Shown: piece after piece, positions 16,817 through 25,035 of the stretch
Layout: every line of letters begins with the position of its first letter
Position numbering within the stretch: position 1 is the first letter of the stretch
Assembly (NCBI GenBank): GCA_013823625.1
Contig: PNMM01000002.1
Coordinates: forward strand, 703,061 to 767,060
Source: Microbacterium sp.
Lineage (GTDB): Bacteria; Actinomycetota; Actinomycetes; Actinomycetales; Microbacteriaceae
DNA: 64,000 bases
Direction: 5' to 3'
Notes under the pieces: model-generated
Databases searched by the model: none
The model's input: the letters and a program-made list of their open reading frames with translations, nothing else
Told to the model about the DNA's origin: nothing
Translations under genes and position numbers: made by a program

Positions 16817-17467
16817 CTACTGGTCGCGGTAGCGGCGAGCTTCGGAAAGCTTGATGGCCAGCTCGGCCACCGTGAAGCGCGGACCGTACGCGGGCATGTC
16901 GCGTTGGATGCGCCAGCTCGCCGCGAGCCCTCCGCCAATGACGGCGTCGAAGCCGATTTGGTCAACCAGCGCGCTGACGCGCTCAACGGCCGCAGCATCC
17001 TCGCCATATACCATGAGGGCGCGTCGATCGGGCGTGCCGGCGGGCTGGGCCTGCCCGGCGATCTCGCGGGCGGGAATGTGGTTGAACGCCTTGACGATCG
17101 TCGCGCCGGCGAAGTGGCGCGCAACGTACTCGGCCGTCGTGAGGCTCTCGTCGTCGAGCTCGGCGATCTGGCCGTCGCGTGCCGGGTAGTAGTTGTTGGT
17201 GTCGATCACGATGCGGCCATCGAGCAGCTGGCTCGGGATGCTCGCGACAGCCCCGAGCGGAATCGTCACGACGACGAGCTCACCGGCCTGCGCTGCCTGC
17301 TCCACGGTGCCGGCGGTGGCGAGGTCGCCCAGCTCGGCCACGAGCGGAGCCAGCGATGCAGGCCCGCGCGAGTTCGCGATCACGACGGGGTGGCCGAAGG
17401 CCGTGAACGCGCGCGCGAGGGCGCTGCCGATGTTGCCCGAGCCGATGATGCCGATCGTGGAGGTCAT
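16817..17467 (-). CDS. NADP oxidoreductase, F420-dependent-reductase-like
   Basis: A 216-residue Rossmann protein beginning GIIGSGNIGSALARAF, with ANSRGP after the second strand consistent with NADP preference, and VKAFNHIPA, IDTNNYYP motifs of the NpdG-like family. Members reduce NADP or are stand-alone binding domains of unknown substrate. The family and the LLM enzyme at 20525 would both be compatible with F420 use, but this protein could equally be a NAD(P)-binding protein not linked to F420. Converges on the methyltransferase with 2 bases between stops. Confidence 0.78.
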   Translation of the reverse strand: MTSTIGIIGSGNIGSALARAFTAFGHPVVIANSRGPASLAPLVAELGDLATAGTVEQAAQAGELVVVTIPLGAVASIPSQLLDGRIVIDTNNYYPARDGQIAELDDESLTTAEYVARHFAGATIVKAFNHIPAREIAGQAQPAGTPDRRALMVYGEDAAAVERVSALVDQIGFDAVIGGGLAASWRIQRDMPAYGPRFTVAELAIKLSEARRYRDQ

Positions 17468-17601
17468 GTCGGGTGCAAGCCCGGGCCTCTGCTGGGTATT
17501 CCCTCGGCCCGGGTGTTCGTTCGGGCGCAGGGGGTAACGTTCGCCGCAAGCGCACGCGCGCTGACTCGATTCGCTGGCGCATCTCGAGCGCTCGGCGTAA
17601 A

Positions 17602-17622
17602 CTTGAGTCGTAAAGACTCAGG
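17602..17622 (+). promoter_or_regulatory. HAIR element (HspR operator) of clpB
   Basis: CTTGAGT-N7-ACTCAGG: six of seven bases of the right arm and all of the left match the HAIR consensus, with exact 7-base spacing. It lies 48 bases before the clpB ATG. Together with the dnaK site it defines a local HspR regulon. Confidence 0.88.
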
Positions 17623-17670
17623 TTTGAACACCCCGCACCGCGATCGCCAGCAAGCACAGGAGTGCACACG

Positions 17671-19824
17671 ATGGCCAACATGCAAGGCGCCCCCTCGAGC
17701 CAAGAGAAGCAGAAGTCTGCCCTCGAGCAGTACGGCGTCAACCTCACCGAGATTGCCCGATCGGGCAAGCTCGACCCCGTCATTGGTCGTGACGCCGAGA
17801 TTCGCCGCGTCAGTCAGGTGCTGAGCCGTCGTACGAAGAACAACCCCGTGCTGATCGGCGAGCCGGGCGTCGGCAAGACCGCTGTGGTCGAGGGTCTCGC
17901 CCAGCGCATCGTCGCGGGCGACGTTCCCGACTCGCTCAAGAACAAGCAACTCGTGAGCCTCGACCTGTCGGCGCTCGTTGCGGGCGCCAAGTATCGCGGT
18001 GAGTTTGAAGAGCGCCTCAAGGCCGTGCTGAAAGAGATCGACGAGTCGAACGGCCAGGTCATCACGTTCATCGACGAGCTGCACTCGCTCATGGGCGCGG
18101 GCGGCGGCGAAGGCTCGGTGGCGGCCGCCAATATGCTTAAGCCCATGCTCGCCCGCGGCGAGCTGCGCATGATCGGCGCGACGACGCTCAACGAGTACCG
18201 CGAGTACATCGAGAAAGATGCCGCCCTCGAGCGACGCTTTCAGCAGGTCTTCGTCGGCGAGCCGAGCGTCGAAGACACCGTCGCCATTCTGCGCGGCCTC
18301 AAAGAGCGCTACGAGGCGCACCACAAGGTCTCGATTGCCGACAGCGCTCTCGTGGCCGCGGCATCCCTCAGCAATCGCTACATCACGAGCCGCCAGCTGC
18401 CCGACAAGGCCATCGACCTCGTCGACGAAGCCGCGAGCCGGCTCAAGATGGAGATCGAATCGAGCCCCGTCGAGCTCGACGAGCTCAAGCGCGCCGTGAC
18501 GCGCCTCGAGATTGAAGAGCTCGCGCTCAAGAAAGAGAAAGACGAGGCCTCGAAGGCGCGACTCGCCAAACTGCGTGACGAGCTCAAAGAGAAGACTGCG
18601 CAGCGCAATGCCCTGCAGCAGCGCTGGACGATCGAAAAGTCGGGCCTCACCGCGGTCGGCGAGCTCAAGACGCGGCTCAACGAGTCGCGCATCGCGCTCG
18701 ACAAAGCCATGCGCGAGGGCGAGTACCAGCAGGCGTCGAAGCTGAACTACGAGATCATTCCGGGCATCGAGCGGCAGCTCGCCGAGGCCGAGAGTGCCGA
18801 GAGCGGCCCGCGCATGGTCAACGACCAGGTGACCGACGATGACATTGCGGCGGTCGTGGCGGCCTGGACGGGCATCCCGGTCGACAAATTGACGCAGGGC
18901 GAGACCGAGAAGCTGCTGACGCTCGAGGCTGAGCTCGGCAAGCGCATCGTCGGGCAAAAGGCCGCCGTCGCGGCCGTGAGCGAGGCCGTGCGTCGCACGC
19001 GCGCGGGCATCAGTGACCCCGATCGCCCGACCGGCTCGTTCCTCTTCCTCGGCCCGACCGGTGTCGGCAAGACCGAGCTCGCGAAGGCGCTCGCCGACTA
19101 CTTGTTCGACGACGAGAAGTCGATGGTGCGCATCGACATGAGCGAGTACGGCGAGAAGTTCAGCGTCTCGCGCCTCATCGGTGCCCCTCCCGGCTACGTC
19201 GGCTACGAGCAGGGTGGCCAGCTCACCGAGGCCGTGCGTCGTCGCCCGTATTCCGTGATCTTGCTCGACGAGGTCGAGAAGGCGCACCCCGAAGTCTTCG
19301 ACTTGCTGCTGCAGGTGCTCGATGACGGCCGGCTGACCGACGGCCATGGGCGCACGGTCGACTTTCGCAACACCATCCTGATCTTGACGTCAAACCTCGG
19401 TTCGCAGTTGCTCATCGAGCCCGGTGTCGACTGGGCTGCCAAGGTCGCTGGTGTCAATGACATCGTGCGGCAGTCGTTCAAGCCCGAGTTCGTCAATCGT
19501 CTCGACGACATCGTGGTGTTCTCGCCGCTCTCGACCGACGACCTCGGCCAGATCGTCTCGCTGCAGGTCGATCGCCTCGAGCGTCGCCTCGCCGAGCGCC
19601 GCCTGCAATTGGCGGTGACGCCGGATGCTCGCACCTGGCTCGCCGAGCGTGGCTACGACCCCGTGTATGGCGCGCGGCCGTTGCGCCGCCTCATGCAACA
19701 CGAGATCGATGACTCGCTCGCCCGCGCGATTCTCTCGGGCACGATCACCGACGGTGATGTTGTCCGGGTCGACGTAGCGCCCGACGGTGAATCGCTCGCC
19801 GTCGCGCGCATGGACGGCGTGTAG
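17671..19824 (+). CDS. clpB: Disaggregase ClpB lacking the N-terminal Clp_N domain
   Basis: Hexameric AAA+ disaggregase of 717 residues. First ATPase: Walker A GEPGVGKT at 63-70 and Walker [12 protein letters not shown]. Coiled-coil M domain roughly residues 270-390 ([24 protein letters not shown]...). Second ATPase: [29 protein letters not shown], and sensor-2 GARPLRR near the end. Full-length ClpB is about 850 residues; the ~150-residue Clp_N domain is absent and the upstream DNA is the promoter, so this is not a truncated assembly. ATG 17671 has CAGGAG 8 bases upstream, better than the GTG at 17662. It works with DnaK/DnaJ to resolubilise aggregates. Confidence 0.95.
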   Translation: MANMQGAPSSQEKQKSALEQYGVNLTEIARSGKLDPVIGRDAEIRRVSQVLSRRTKNNPVLIGEPGVGKTAVVEGLAQRIVAGDVPDSLKNKQLVSLDLSALVAGAKYRGEFEERLKAVLKEIDESNGQVITFIDELHSLMGAGGGEGSVAAANMLKPMLARGELRMIGATTLNEYREYIEKDAALERRFQQVFVGEPSVEDTVAILRGLKERYEAHHKVSIADSALVAAASLSNRYITSRQLPDKAIDLVDEAASRLKMEIESSPVELDELKRAVTRLEIEELALKKEKDEASKARLAKLRDELKEKTAQRNALQQRWTIEKSGLTAVGELKTRLNESRIALDKAMREGEYQQASKLNYEIIPGIERQLAEAESAESGPRMVNDQVTDDDIAAVVAAWTGIPVDKLTQGETEKLLTLEAELGKRIVGQKAAVAAVSEAVRRTRAGISDPDRPTGSFLFLGPTGVGKTELAKALADYLFDDEKSMVRIDMSEYGEKFSVSRLIGAPPGYVGYEQGGQLTEAVRRRPYSVILLDEVEKAHPEVFDLLLQVLDDGRLTDGHGRTVDFRNTILILTSNLGSQLLIEPGVDWAAKVAGVNDIVRQSFKPEFVNRLDDIVVFSPLSTDDLGQIVSLQVDRLERRLAERRLQLAVTPDARTWLAERGYDPVYGARPLRRLMQHEIDDSLARAILSGTITDGDVVRVDVAPDGESLAVARMDGV

Positions 19825-19827
19825 GGC

Positions 19828-20481
19828 CTAGCCCAGCGCCGCGTTCACCGCGAGCGCGATCACGAGCGCGCCGCCGACGAGAGCCGTGATGCGCGCGCCC
19901 GTGGGGCCGGTGAGAGCTCGGCCCACGAGCGATCCGGCCGTCGTGAGCAGCAGTTGCCAGCTCAGCGACGCGGCGAAAGCCGCCACGACAAACACGATGC
20001 GCTCGGCGACCCCGGCATCGACCGCGAGCGTTGAGCTGCCGATGAGGGCGGCGAAGTAGATGACCGTCACGGGGTTGACGAGCGTGAGTGCGCCGACCGT
20101 CAGAAACAAGCGGCGGAAGGTCGTGGTGGGTGGGCTCGGCGATGGCGGAGCATCCGTGCCCTCCATCGAGGCTGGGGCGATTGGCGCGCGACGGGGCCGC
20201 ACAGCCGGAAGCGCGATTACGACGCCGAGCACCACGAGGACGACGACGGAGATCCAGCGCAAGGGTTCCTCGACGAGGGCGATGAGGGGTGCGATCACGG
20301 CGCCGGCGGTCACGGCGATGGTGGCGTAGAGGCCGTCGACCGTTGCGGCGCCGAAGGCGCCGCCTGCCGCGATGCGGGCACCGTGTTGCGCGCCGAGCGT
20401 GATGAGCAGGGCGGCGATCGCTCCCACGGGAATCGCGATGGCGTAGCCGGCGACGATGCCGGCGAGCAGAGCATCCAGCAT
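19828..20481 (-). CDS. LysE/RhtB-family exporter
   Basis: A 217-residue membrane protein with about six hydrophobic segments. The N-terminus MLDALLAGIVAGYAIAIPVGAIAALL carries the PxGPxxL-like motif of LysE amino-acid exporters in modified form, and TLVNPVTVIYFAALIG matches the family's second conserved NP block. Exported substrate unknown. ATG 20481 is preceded by GAGAGGA; the longer upstream frame is not supported. A Pro/Ser linker (TDAPPSPSPPTTT) sits between segments 3 and 4. Confidence 0.78.
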   Translation of the reverse strand: MLDALLAGIVAGYAIAIPVGAIAALLITLGAQHGARIAAGGAFGAATVDGLYATIAVTAGAVIAPLIALVEEPLRWISVVVLVVLGVVIALPAVRPRRAPIAPASMEGTDAPPSPSPPTTTFRRLFLTVGALTLVNPVTVIYFAALIGSSTLAVDAGVAERIVFVVAAFAASLSWQLLLTTAGSLVGRALTGPTGARITALVGGALVIALAVNAALG

Positions 20482-20524
20482 GGTCGTCCTCTCGATCGGC
20501 GACCCGGGGGTCGGACCGTCGAGA

Positions 20525-21514
20525 CTACAACAGCGCGGGCATGACCTCGTTCTCGAACAGCTCGATGCCGCTCGTGTCGTAGGCCGCCTCGGCGAAGTAG
20601 GTGATGGCATAGGTCATACCGAGCTTCTGCATGGCCTGCAGGCGCTCGATCACCTGCTCAGGCGTGCCCGCGAGCCCCACCCCGTTGCGCAACTCGGCCA
20701 CGGCCTTGGCCGCGCGCTCGGCGCCGATGAAACGCGTGAGGCGCGCCTCAATCGCAGCGATGCGGTCGGCGACCTCGGCCTCGTCGCGACCGACGACCGT
20801 GTTGTAGTTCGACGAGCGCGTGATGGCGTCGAAGCTCGTGCCGAGGCGCTCGCAGTGGCCGCGCAGAATCTCGCTCTTGGCCGCGAACTCCTCGGGGCTG
20901 CCGCCGAAGTTCGTGTAGTGACCGTACTGCGCGGCGATGCGCAGCGTCACCTTTTCGCCGCCGCCGGCGATCCACAACGGGATGCCCTCCTTCTGCACGG
21001 GCAACGGCCGAACGATTGCGCCGTCGACCTGAAAGTAGCGGCCATCGAGGGTCGCCGTGCCCTGCGACCAGGCCTGCCGCATAATCTGCACGCCCTCGTC
21101 GAGCGCGCGCAGCCGGTCGCCGATCTCGGGGAATCCGTAGCCGTAGGCCTTCCACTCGTGCTCGTACCAGCCGCCGCCGATGCCCATCTCGACGCGCCCG
21201 CCCGAGACGTGGTCGACCGTCGCCGCGACCTTGGCGAGGTACGCGGGGTTGCGGTAACCCATGCATGTGCACATTTGGCCGAGCCGCACACGCTCGGTTA
21301 CGGCGCCGAAGGCCGCCATGAGGGTCCAGGCCTCGTGCGTGGCTTCATCGCTCGGCACAGGCACGGTGTGGAAGTGGTCGTAGACCCAGATCGACTCCCA
21401 CCGGCCCGCGTCGGCATGCAGCGCGAGGCGCTTCATCACCGCCCACTGCTCGGTCGGCTCGATGTCGACGAGGTCGTGGCGCCAGCCCTGGGGAATGAAG
21501 AGTCCGAATCGCAT
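20525..21514 (-). CDS. LLM-class F420-dependent oxidoreductase
   Basis: Luciferase-like TIM-barrel protein of 329 residues. The family pattern is seen in MRFGLFIPQGW, WESIWVYDHFHTVP, GYRNPAYLAKVAATVDHVSGGR and MGIGGGWYEHEW. This sub-branch generally uses F420 in actinobacteria; the substrate is unknown. ATG 21514 lies 7 bases after a minus-strand TAGCGT element. The gene stands between the LysE exporter and a large wall protein with no clear partner. Confidence 0.85.
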   Translation of the reverse strand: MRFGLFIPQGWRHDLVDIEPTEQWAVMKRLALHADAGRWESIWVYDHFHTVPVPSDEATHEAWTLMAAFGAVTERVRLGQMCTCMGYRNPAYLAKVAATVDHVSGGRVEMGIGGGWYEHEWKAYGYGFPEIGDRLRALDEGVQIMRQAWSQGTATLDGRYFQVDGAIVRPLPVQKEGIPLWIAGGGEKVTLRIAAQYGHYTNFGGSPEEFAAKSEILRGHCERLGTSFDAITRSSNYNTVVGRDEAEVADRIAAIEARLTRFIGAERAAKAVAELRNGVGLAGTPEQVIERLQAMQKLGMTYAITYFAEAAYDTSGIELFENEVMPALL

Positions 21515-21521
21515 GAGCCCC

Positions 21522-21527
21522 ACGCTA
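21522..21527 (-). promoter_or_regulatory. Candidate -10 of the LLM oxidoreductase (leaderless)
   Basis: Minus-strand TAGCGT, 7 bases, ATG 21514. Confidence 0.4.
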
Positions 21528-21595
21528 CGCCGTCACTCTCTCGCACGCCGAGTAAGCGTGAACCACACGGCAGGTGGTCGATCCCGTGCTGGCCA

Positions 21596-23821
21596 CTAAC
21601 AGCTGGTGAGGCTGAAGACACTGCTGGTGAGCACGCCGGTGCCTCCGAGGAGAACAACGTCCTGGGCTCCGAGTTGCCCAATCTGTGCCAGCACCGCCGG
21701 TGGCACGCAGGTGCCCGGCACCACGAATAGGGGTCCGCCGACGATCCCGGCAAGCGGCGCGCCGGCGAGGGCATCGGCGAAGCCGAACCCGGTCGCCAAG
21801 TAGACGGTGTCGGCGCTGTCGAACGCGGCGTCGTTGATCGCGACCGACGTCGCGAAACGGTCAGCGCCACTGAGCCGTGTGACGTTGGGTGCGCCGAGCA
21901 GTGCCTTCAGGGCGTTCTCCACGGCCACGTTGACCACGCCGGTGCCTCCGGCGATGATGACCTGTTCAACACCGAGGGTGCCGAGCAGAGTTTGGGTGGC
22001 CGTGTCGATGCCGGTGCCGTTTCCGTTGACCAAGATCACCGGAATTTCGGCGTTGCCTGCCGCAGCAGAAGCAGATAACGCGTCGGGGAAGTTCGCGCCG
22101 GTGGCGATGTAGGCGGTGAGCGTGGTGCCTGCGGGGAACGCGTTCTCAGCAATCTCGAGTGAAGTGGCGTAGCGGTTGGCGCCAGCATCGCGGCGGATGG
22201 TGGCGCTGGGGAGCAGCGCTTCGACGTCTGCCTGGACGGCTGCGGAGACCACGCCGGTGCCGCCGACGATGACGACCAGGGCGGGGTCAAGGCGCACCAA
22301 TTCGTCACGAATCACCGTGGGCAAGGAGGTGGGGCTGGTCAGCAGAAGTGGACCCCCCTGGCGGGCCGCCGCGGAGGCGGCCGAGAGTGCGTCGGGGTAG
22401 TTGGTGCCGGTGGCGAGATAGACCACTGGCACGCCGGGGTCAAGCAACGATGAGATCTCGACGGCGGTCTCGTACCGGCTGGCTCCCGCCAGACGCTCCA
22501 CAGTGACGTCGATGAAGGAACTCGCCTGGATGCGGTCGTGGCTGCCATCCGAGCGCTGCCAGACGGCGATGGTGGTGTTGGTGCCATTGGCGACCAATTG
22601 CGGAGCGTATGCGTTTTGGCCCGCGGCGGAGAGGGTCACGGGGGTGCTCCAGGTGGTGCCGTCGGTGGTGGTGGAGCTTTGAATGCGGAAGTTGCTGCCG
22701 TCGCTGCGGATCCAGATGGCGGTGGTGGTGCCGGGGCCGACCAGTTGTGCCTGGAGCGCGTCTTGGCCGGCGACGGAGACGGTGACGGGGGGGCTCCAGG
22801 GGCCTCCGCCGGTGGTGGTGGAGCTTTGAAGGCGGAAGTTGCTGCCGTCGGAGCGTTCCCAGATGGCGGTGGTGCTGGTGACGTCGGTGACCAGTTCCGG
22901 ATTCCTTGCGTTTTGTCCGGGGTCGGAAAGGGTGACGGGGGTGCTCCAGGGGTCGCCGTTGGTGGTGGTGGAGCTTTGGATGCGGTTGTTGCTGCCGTCG
23001 TTGCGGGTCCAGATGGCGGTGGTGGTGGCGCCGTCGGTGGCCAGTTGCGGATCGGACGCGCGTTGTCCGGAGTCGGAGAGATTGACGGGGGTGCTCCAGG
23101 GGTCGCCGTTGGTGGTGGTGGAGCTTTGAATGCGGTCGTTGCTGCCGTCGTTGCTGCCGTCGTTGCGGGTCCAGATGGCGGTGGTGGTGGTGCCGTTGGT
23201 GGCCAGTTGCGGATCGAATGCGCTTTGTCCGGGGTCGGAGAGGGTGACGGGGGTGCTCCAGGGGTCGCCGTTGGTGGTGGTGGAGCTTTGAATGCGGTCG
23301 TTGCTGCCGTCGTTGCGGGTCCAGATGGCGGTGGTGGTGACGTCGGGGAGACCGCTGAGGCCGTCGGTGACCAGTTGCACCTGGACCGCGTCTTCGCCGG
23401 GGTCGGAGATGGTGACGGGGGTGCTCCAGGTGGTGCCGTCGGTGGTGGTGGAGCTTTGAATGAGGAAGTTGGCACCGTCGAAGCCGGACCAGATAGCGGT
23501 CGAGGTGGTGCCGTCGGTGGCCAGTTTCGCCCCGGTCGCGTCTTGGCCGGCGACGGAGATGGTGACGGGGGTGCTCCAGGTGGTGCCGTCGGTGGTGGTG
23601 GAGCTTTGAATGCGGAAGTTGCTGCCGTCGAAGCGGGTCCAGATTGCGGTGGTGGTGGTGCCGTCGGTGACCAGTTGCGGATCGAATGCCCCTCCCCCGG
23701 GGTCGGAGATGGTGACGGGGGCATCCCAGGCGTCCGCGGCCGCATTGGCAGAGCCGGCGGTACCGAGCGTGACGGCAAGAACCACGGTTGCGGCAAGGGC
23801 GAGACGGCGATGAACGATCAC
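21596..23821 (-). CDS. Secreted wall protein: eight ~50-aa repeats plus three CWB2 repeats
   Basis: A 741-residue protein. A Sec signal peptide ends near SANAAA (residue ~29). Residues ~31-430 are eight repeats of about 50 residues, each with PVT(L/I)S.PGQ.A, QL.TDGTTTTAIW, DGSN.RIQSSTTT and DGTTW or NGDPW; the last part is a degenerate Asp-box, suggesting a beta-propeller. Residues ~435-741 are three cell-wall-binding type 2 repeats (RLAGASRYETAV, YLATGTNYPDALSA, VVIVGGTGVVS), which anchor proteins non-covalently to wall polymers. GTG 23821 has AGGAGG 7 bases upstream. One repeat carries a 4-residue micro-duplication (DGSNDGSN). A paralogue lies at 25036. Ligand unknown. Confidence 0.9.
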   Translation of the reverse strand: MIVHRRLALAATVVLAVTLGTAGSANAAADAWDAPVTISDPGGGAFDPQLVTDGTTTTAIWTRFDGSNFRIQSSTTTDGTTWSTPVTISVAGQDATGAKLATDGTTSTAIWSGFDGANFLIQSSTTTDGTTWSTPVTISDPGEDAVQVQLVTDGLSGLPDVTTTAIWTRNDGSNDRIQSSTTTNGDPWSTPVTLSDPGQSAFDPQLATNGTTTTAIWTRNDGSNDGSNDRIQSSTTTNGDPWSTPVNLSDSGQRASDPQLATDGATTTAIWTRNDGSNNRIQSSTTTNGDPWSTPVTLSDPGQNARNPELVTDVTSTTAIWERSDGSNFRLQSSTTTGGGPWSPPVTVSVAGQDALQAQLVGPGTTTAIWIRSDGSNFRIQSSTTTDGTTWSTPVTLSAAGQNAYAPQLVANGTNTTIAVWQRSDGSHDRIQASSFIDVTVERLAGASRYETAVEISSLLDPGVPVVYLATGTNYPDALSAASAAARQGGPLLLTSPTSLPTVIRDELVRLDPALVVIVGGTGVVSAAVQADVEALLPSATIRRDAGANRYATSLEIAENAFPAGTTLTAYIATGANFPDALSASAAAGNAEIPVILVNGNGTGIDTATQTLLGTLGVEQVIIAGGTGVVNVAVENALKALLGAPNVTRLSGADRFATSVAINDAAFDSADTVYLATGFGFADALAGAPLAGIVGGPLFVVPGTCVPPAVLAQIGQLGAQDVVLLGGTGVLTSSVFSLTSC
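22530..23732 (-). repeat. Eight coding repeats of ~150 bp in the first wall protein
   Basis: Direct repeats with near-identical cores, for example the recurring + strand block GTGGTGGTGGAGCTTTGAAT. Nucleotide identity is high between neighbouring units, so expansion was recent or is maintained by recombination. A 12-base slip duplication is visible near 23140-23165. Confidence 0.85.
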
Positions 23822-23865
23822 GAGCGGGCCTCCTGGCTAGGCAGATGCGCTGAACGTATCAGGAT

Positions 23866-23878
23866 TGAACACGGTTCA
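23866..23878. promoter_or_regulatory. 13-bp palindrome upstream of the first wall protein gene
   Basis: TGAAC-ACG-GTTCA, a perfect inverted repeat, about 45 bases before the GTG of the wall protein gene. It may be an operator; no regulator gene is adjacent. Confidence 0.35.
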
Positions 23879-23925
23879 GTAGTGGCAGGGGGTCGGCGCC
23901 ACTTCGGCGACACCGGTGATTCGCG

Positions 23926-25002
23926 CTAGGGGCGGTTGAGCTCCTCGCCCACGATCTCGATAAACGCGTCGATGTCTGCCTCGGTCGTGTCGAAGGCGCA
24001 CATCCAGCGCACTTCGCCGCGGGCGCGATCCCAGTCGTAGAAGCGCACGCGCTCGCGAATCCGGTCGGCGACGTCGTTGGCCACGAGTGCAAAGACGGCA
24101 TTGGCTTGCGTCTGCTGGCTGAAGCCGAGCGACCCGGCGGGTACGTCGCCGGCGGCGAGCATCCCCTCGAGGCCCGATCGAAGGCGCGCCGCCATCGCGT
24201 TGGCGTGGCTGGCCGAGCGGATGCCGAGACCCTCATCGAAGAGCGTCAACAGCTGGGCCGAGATGAAGCGCATCTTGCTCGCGAGCTGCATGTTCATCTT
24301 GCGCAGGTAGATGAGCCCATCGACGCGGTCGGGGTTGATCACGACGATCGCCTCGGCGCCGAGCAGGCCATTCTTGGTGCCGCCGAGCGAGAGAATGTCG
24401 ACCCCGGCGTCGGCGGTGAACGCGCGCAGGCTCGTGCCGAGGGCGGCGGCGGCGTTCCAGACGCGGGCTCCGTCGAGGTGCAGGGCCATGCCGTTCTCGT
24501 GGGCGTAGTCGGCGAGGGCGCGCACTTCGGCAGGCGTGTAGACCGTGCCCACTTCGGTGGTGTTCGTGATGCTCACGGCAAGGGGCTGTGCGCGGTGCTC
24601 GTCGCCCCAACCCCAGGCTTCGGTCGCCACGAGCTCGGGGGTGAGCTTGCCGTCGGGGGTGGGTACGGTGAAGAGCTTGAGGCCGCTCACGCGCTCGGGC
24701 GCGCCGCCCTCATCGGTGTGAATGTGCGCGGTGCCACTCGCGACCACGGCACCCCAGCGCGGCATGAGCGCCGTGAGCGAGAGCACGTTGGCTCCCGTGC
24801 CGTTGAAGACCGGAAAAACTTCGGCCTGCGCGCCAAACTCGGCCTTCACGACCTCGGCAAGCCGGGCCGTGTACTGGTCTTCGCCGTAGGCGATCTGGTG
24901 GCCGCCGTTCGCGTCGGCAATCGCAGCGAGCACCTCGGGGTGCACGCCGGCGTAGTTGTCGCTTGCGAAGCCGCGGTAGTTGGTGTCGTGGATGCGGGTC
25001 AC
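23926..25002 (-). CDS. ltaE: Threonine aldolase, low-specificity type
   Basis: PLP-dependent fold-type I enzyme of 358 residues cleaving threonine or allo-threonine to glycine and acetaldehyde. Start region FASDNYAGVHPEVLAAI is the family's N-terminal block; GTGANVLSL binds the cofactor phosphate; LDGARVWNA includes the Asp contacting the pyridine ring; SLGGTKNGLLGAEA holds the Schiff-base lysine. GTG 25002 (MTRIHDTNY) is preferred over an upstream in-frame start; GAGAAT ends 6 bases before it. It lies between two paralogous wall-protein genes on the same strand, with no metabolic reason visible. Confidence 0.9.
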   Translation of the reverse strand: MTRIHDTNYRGFASDNYAGVHPEVLAAIADANGGHQIAYGEDQYTARLAEVVKAEFGAQAEVFPVFNGTGANVLSLTALMPRWGAVVASGTAHIHTDEGGAPERVSGLKLFTVPTPDGKLTPELVATEAWGWGDEHRAQPLAVSITNTTEVGTVYTPAEVRALADYAHENGMALHLDGARVWNAAAALGTSLRAFTADAGVDILSLGGTKNGLLGAEAIVVINPDRVDGLIYLRKMNMQLASKMRFISAQLLTLFDEGLGIRSASHANAMAARLRSGLEGMLAAGDVPAGSLGFSQQTQANAVFALVANDVADRIRERVRFYDWDRARGEVRWMCAFDTTEADIDAFIEIVGEELNRP

Positions 25003-25035
25003 GGGCCTATTCTCTCGCACCCACGTGGGCGAGGC

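Noticed and set aside
17464-19347. Long open frame antisense to clpB (about 627 codons)
   Set aside because: It is a shadow of the high-GC codon pattern; clpB is certain and the antisense product is Arg/Asp/Leu-rich without domains.
21562-21578. ACCAC...GTGGT stem after the first wall protein gene as terminator
   Set aside because: Only 5 bp, no U-tract.
22530-23929. Repeat spacing resembling a CRISPR array or a Gly-rich antisense protein
   Set aside because: Units are ~150 bp, contiguous and coding in one frame for a secreted protein; no spacers or cas genes.
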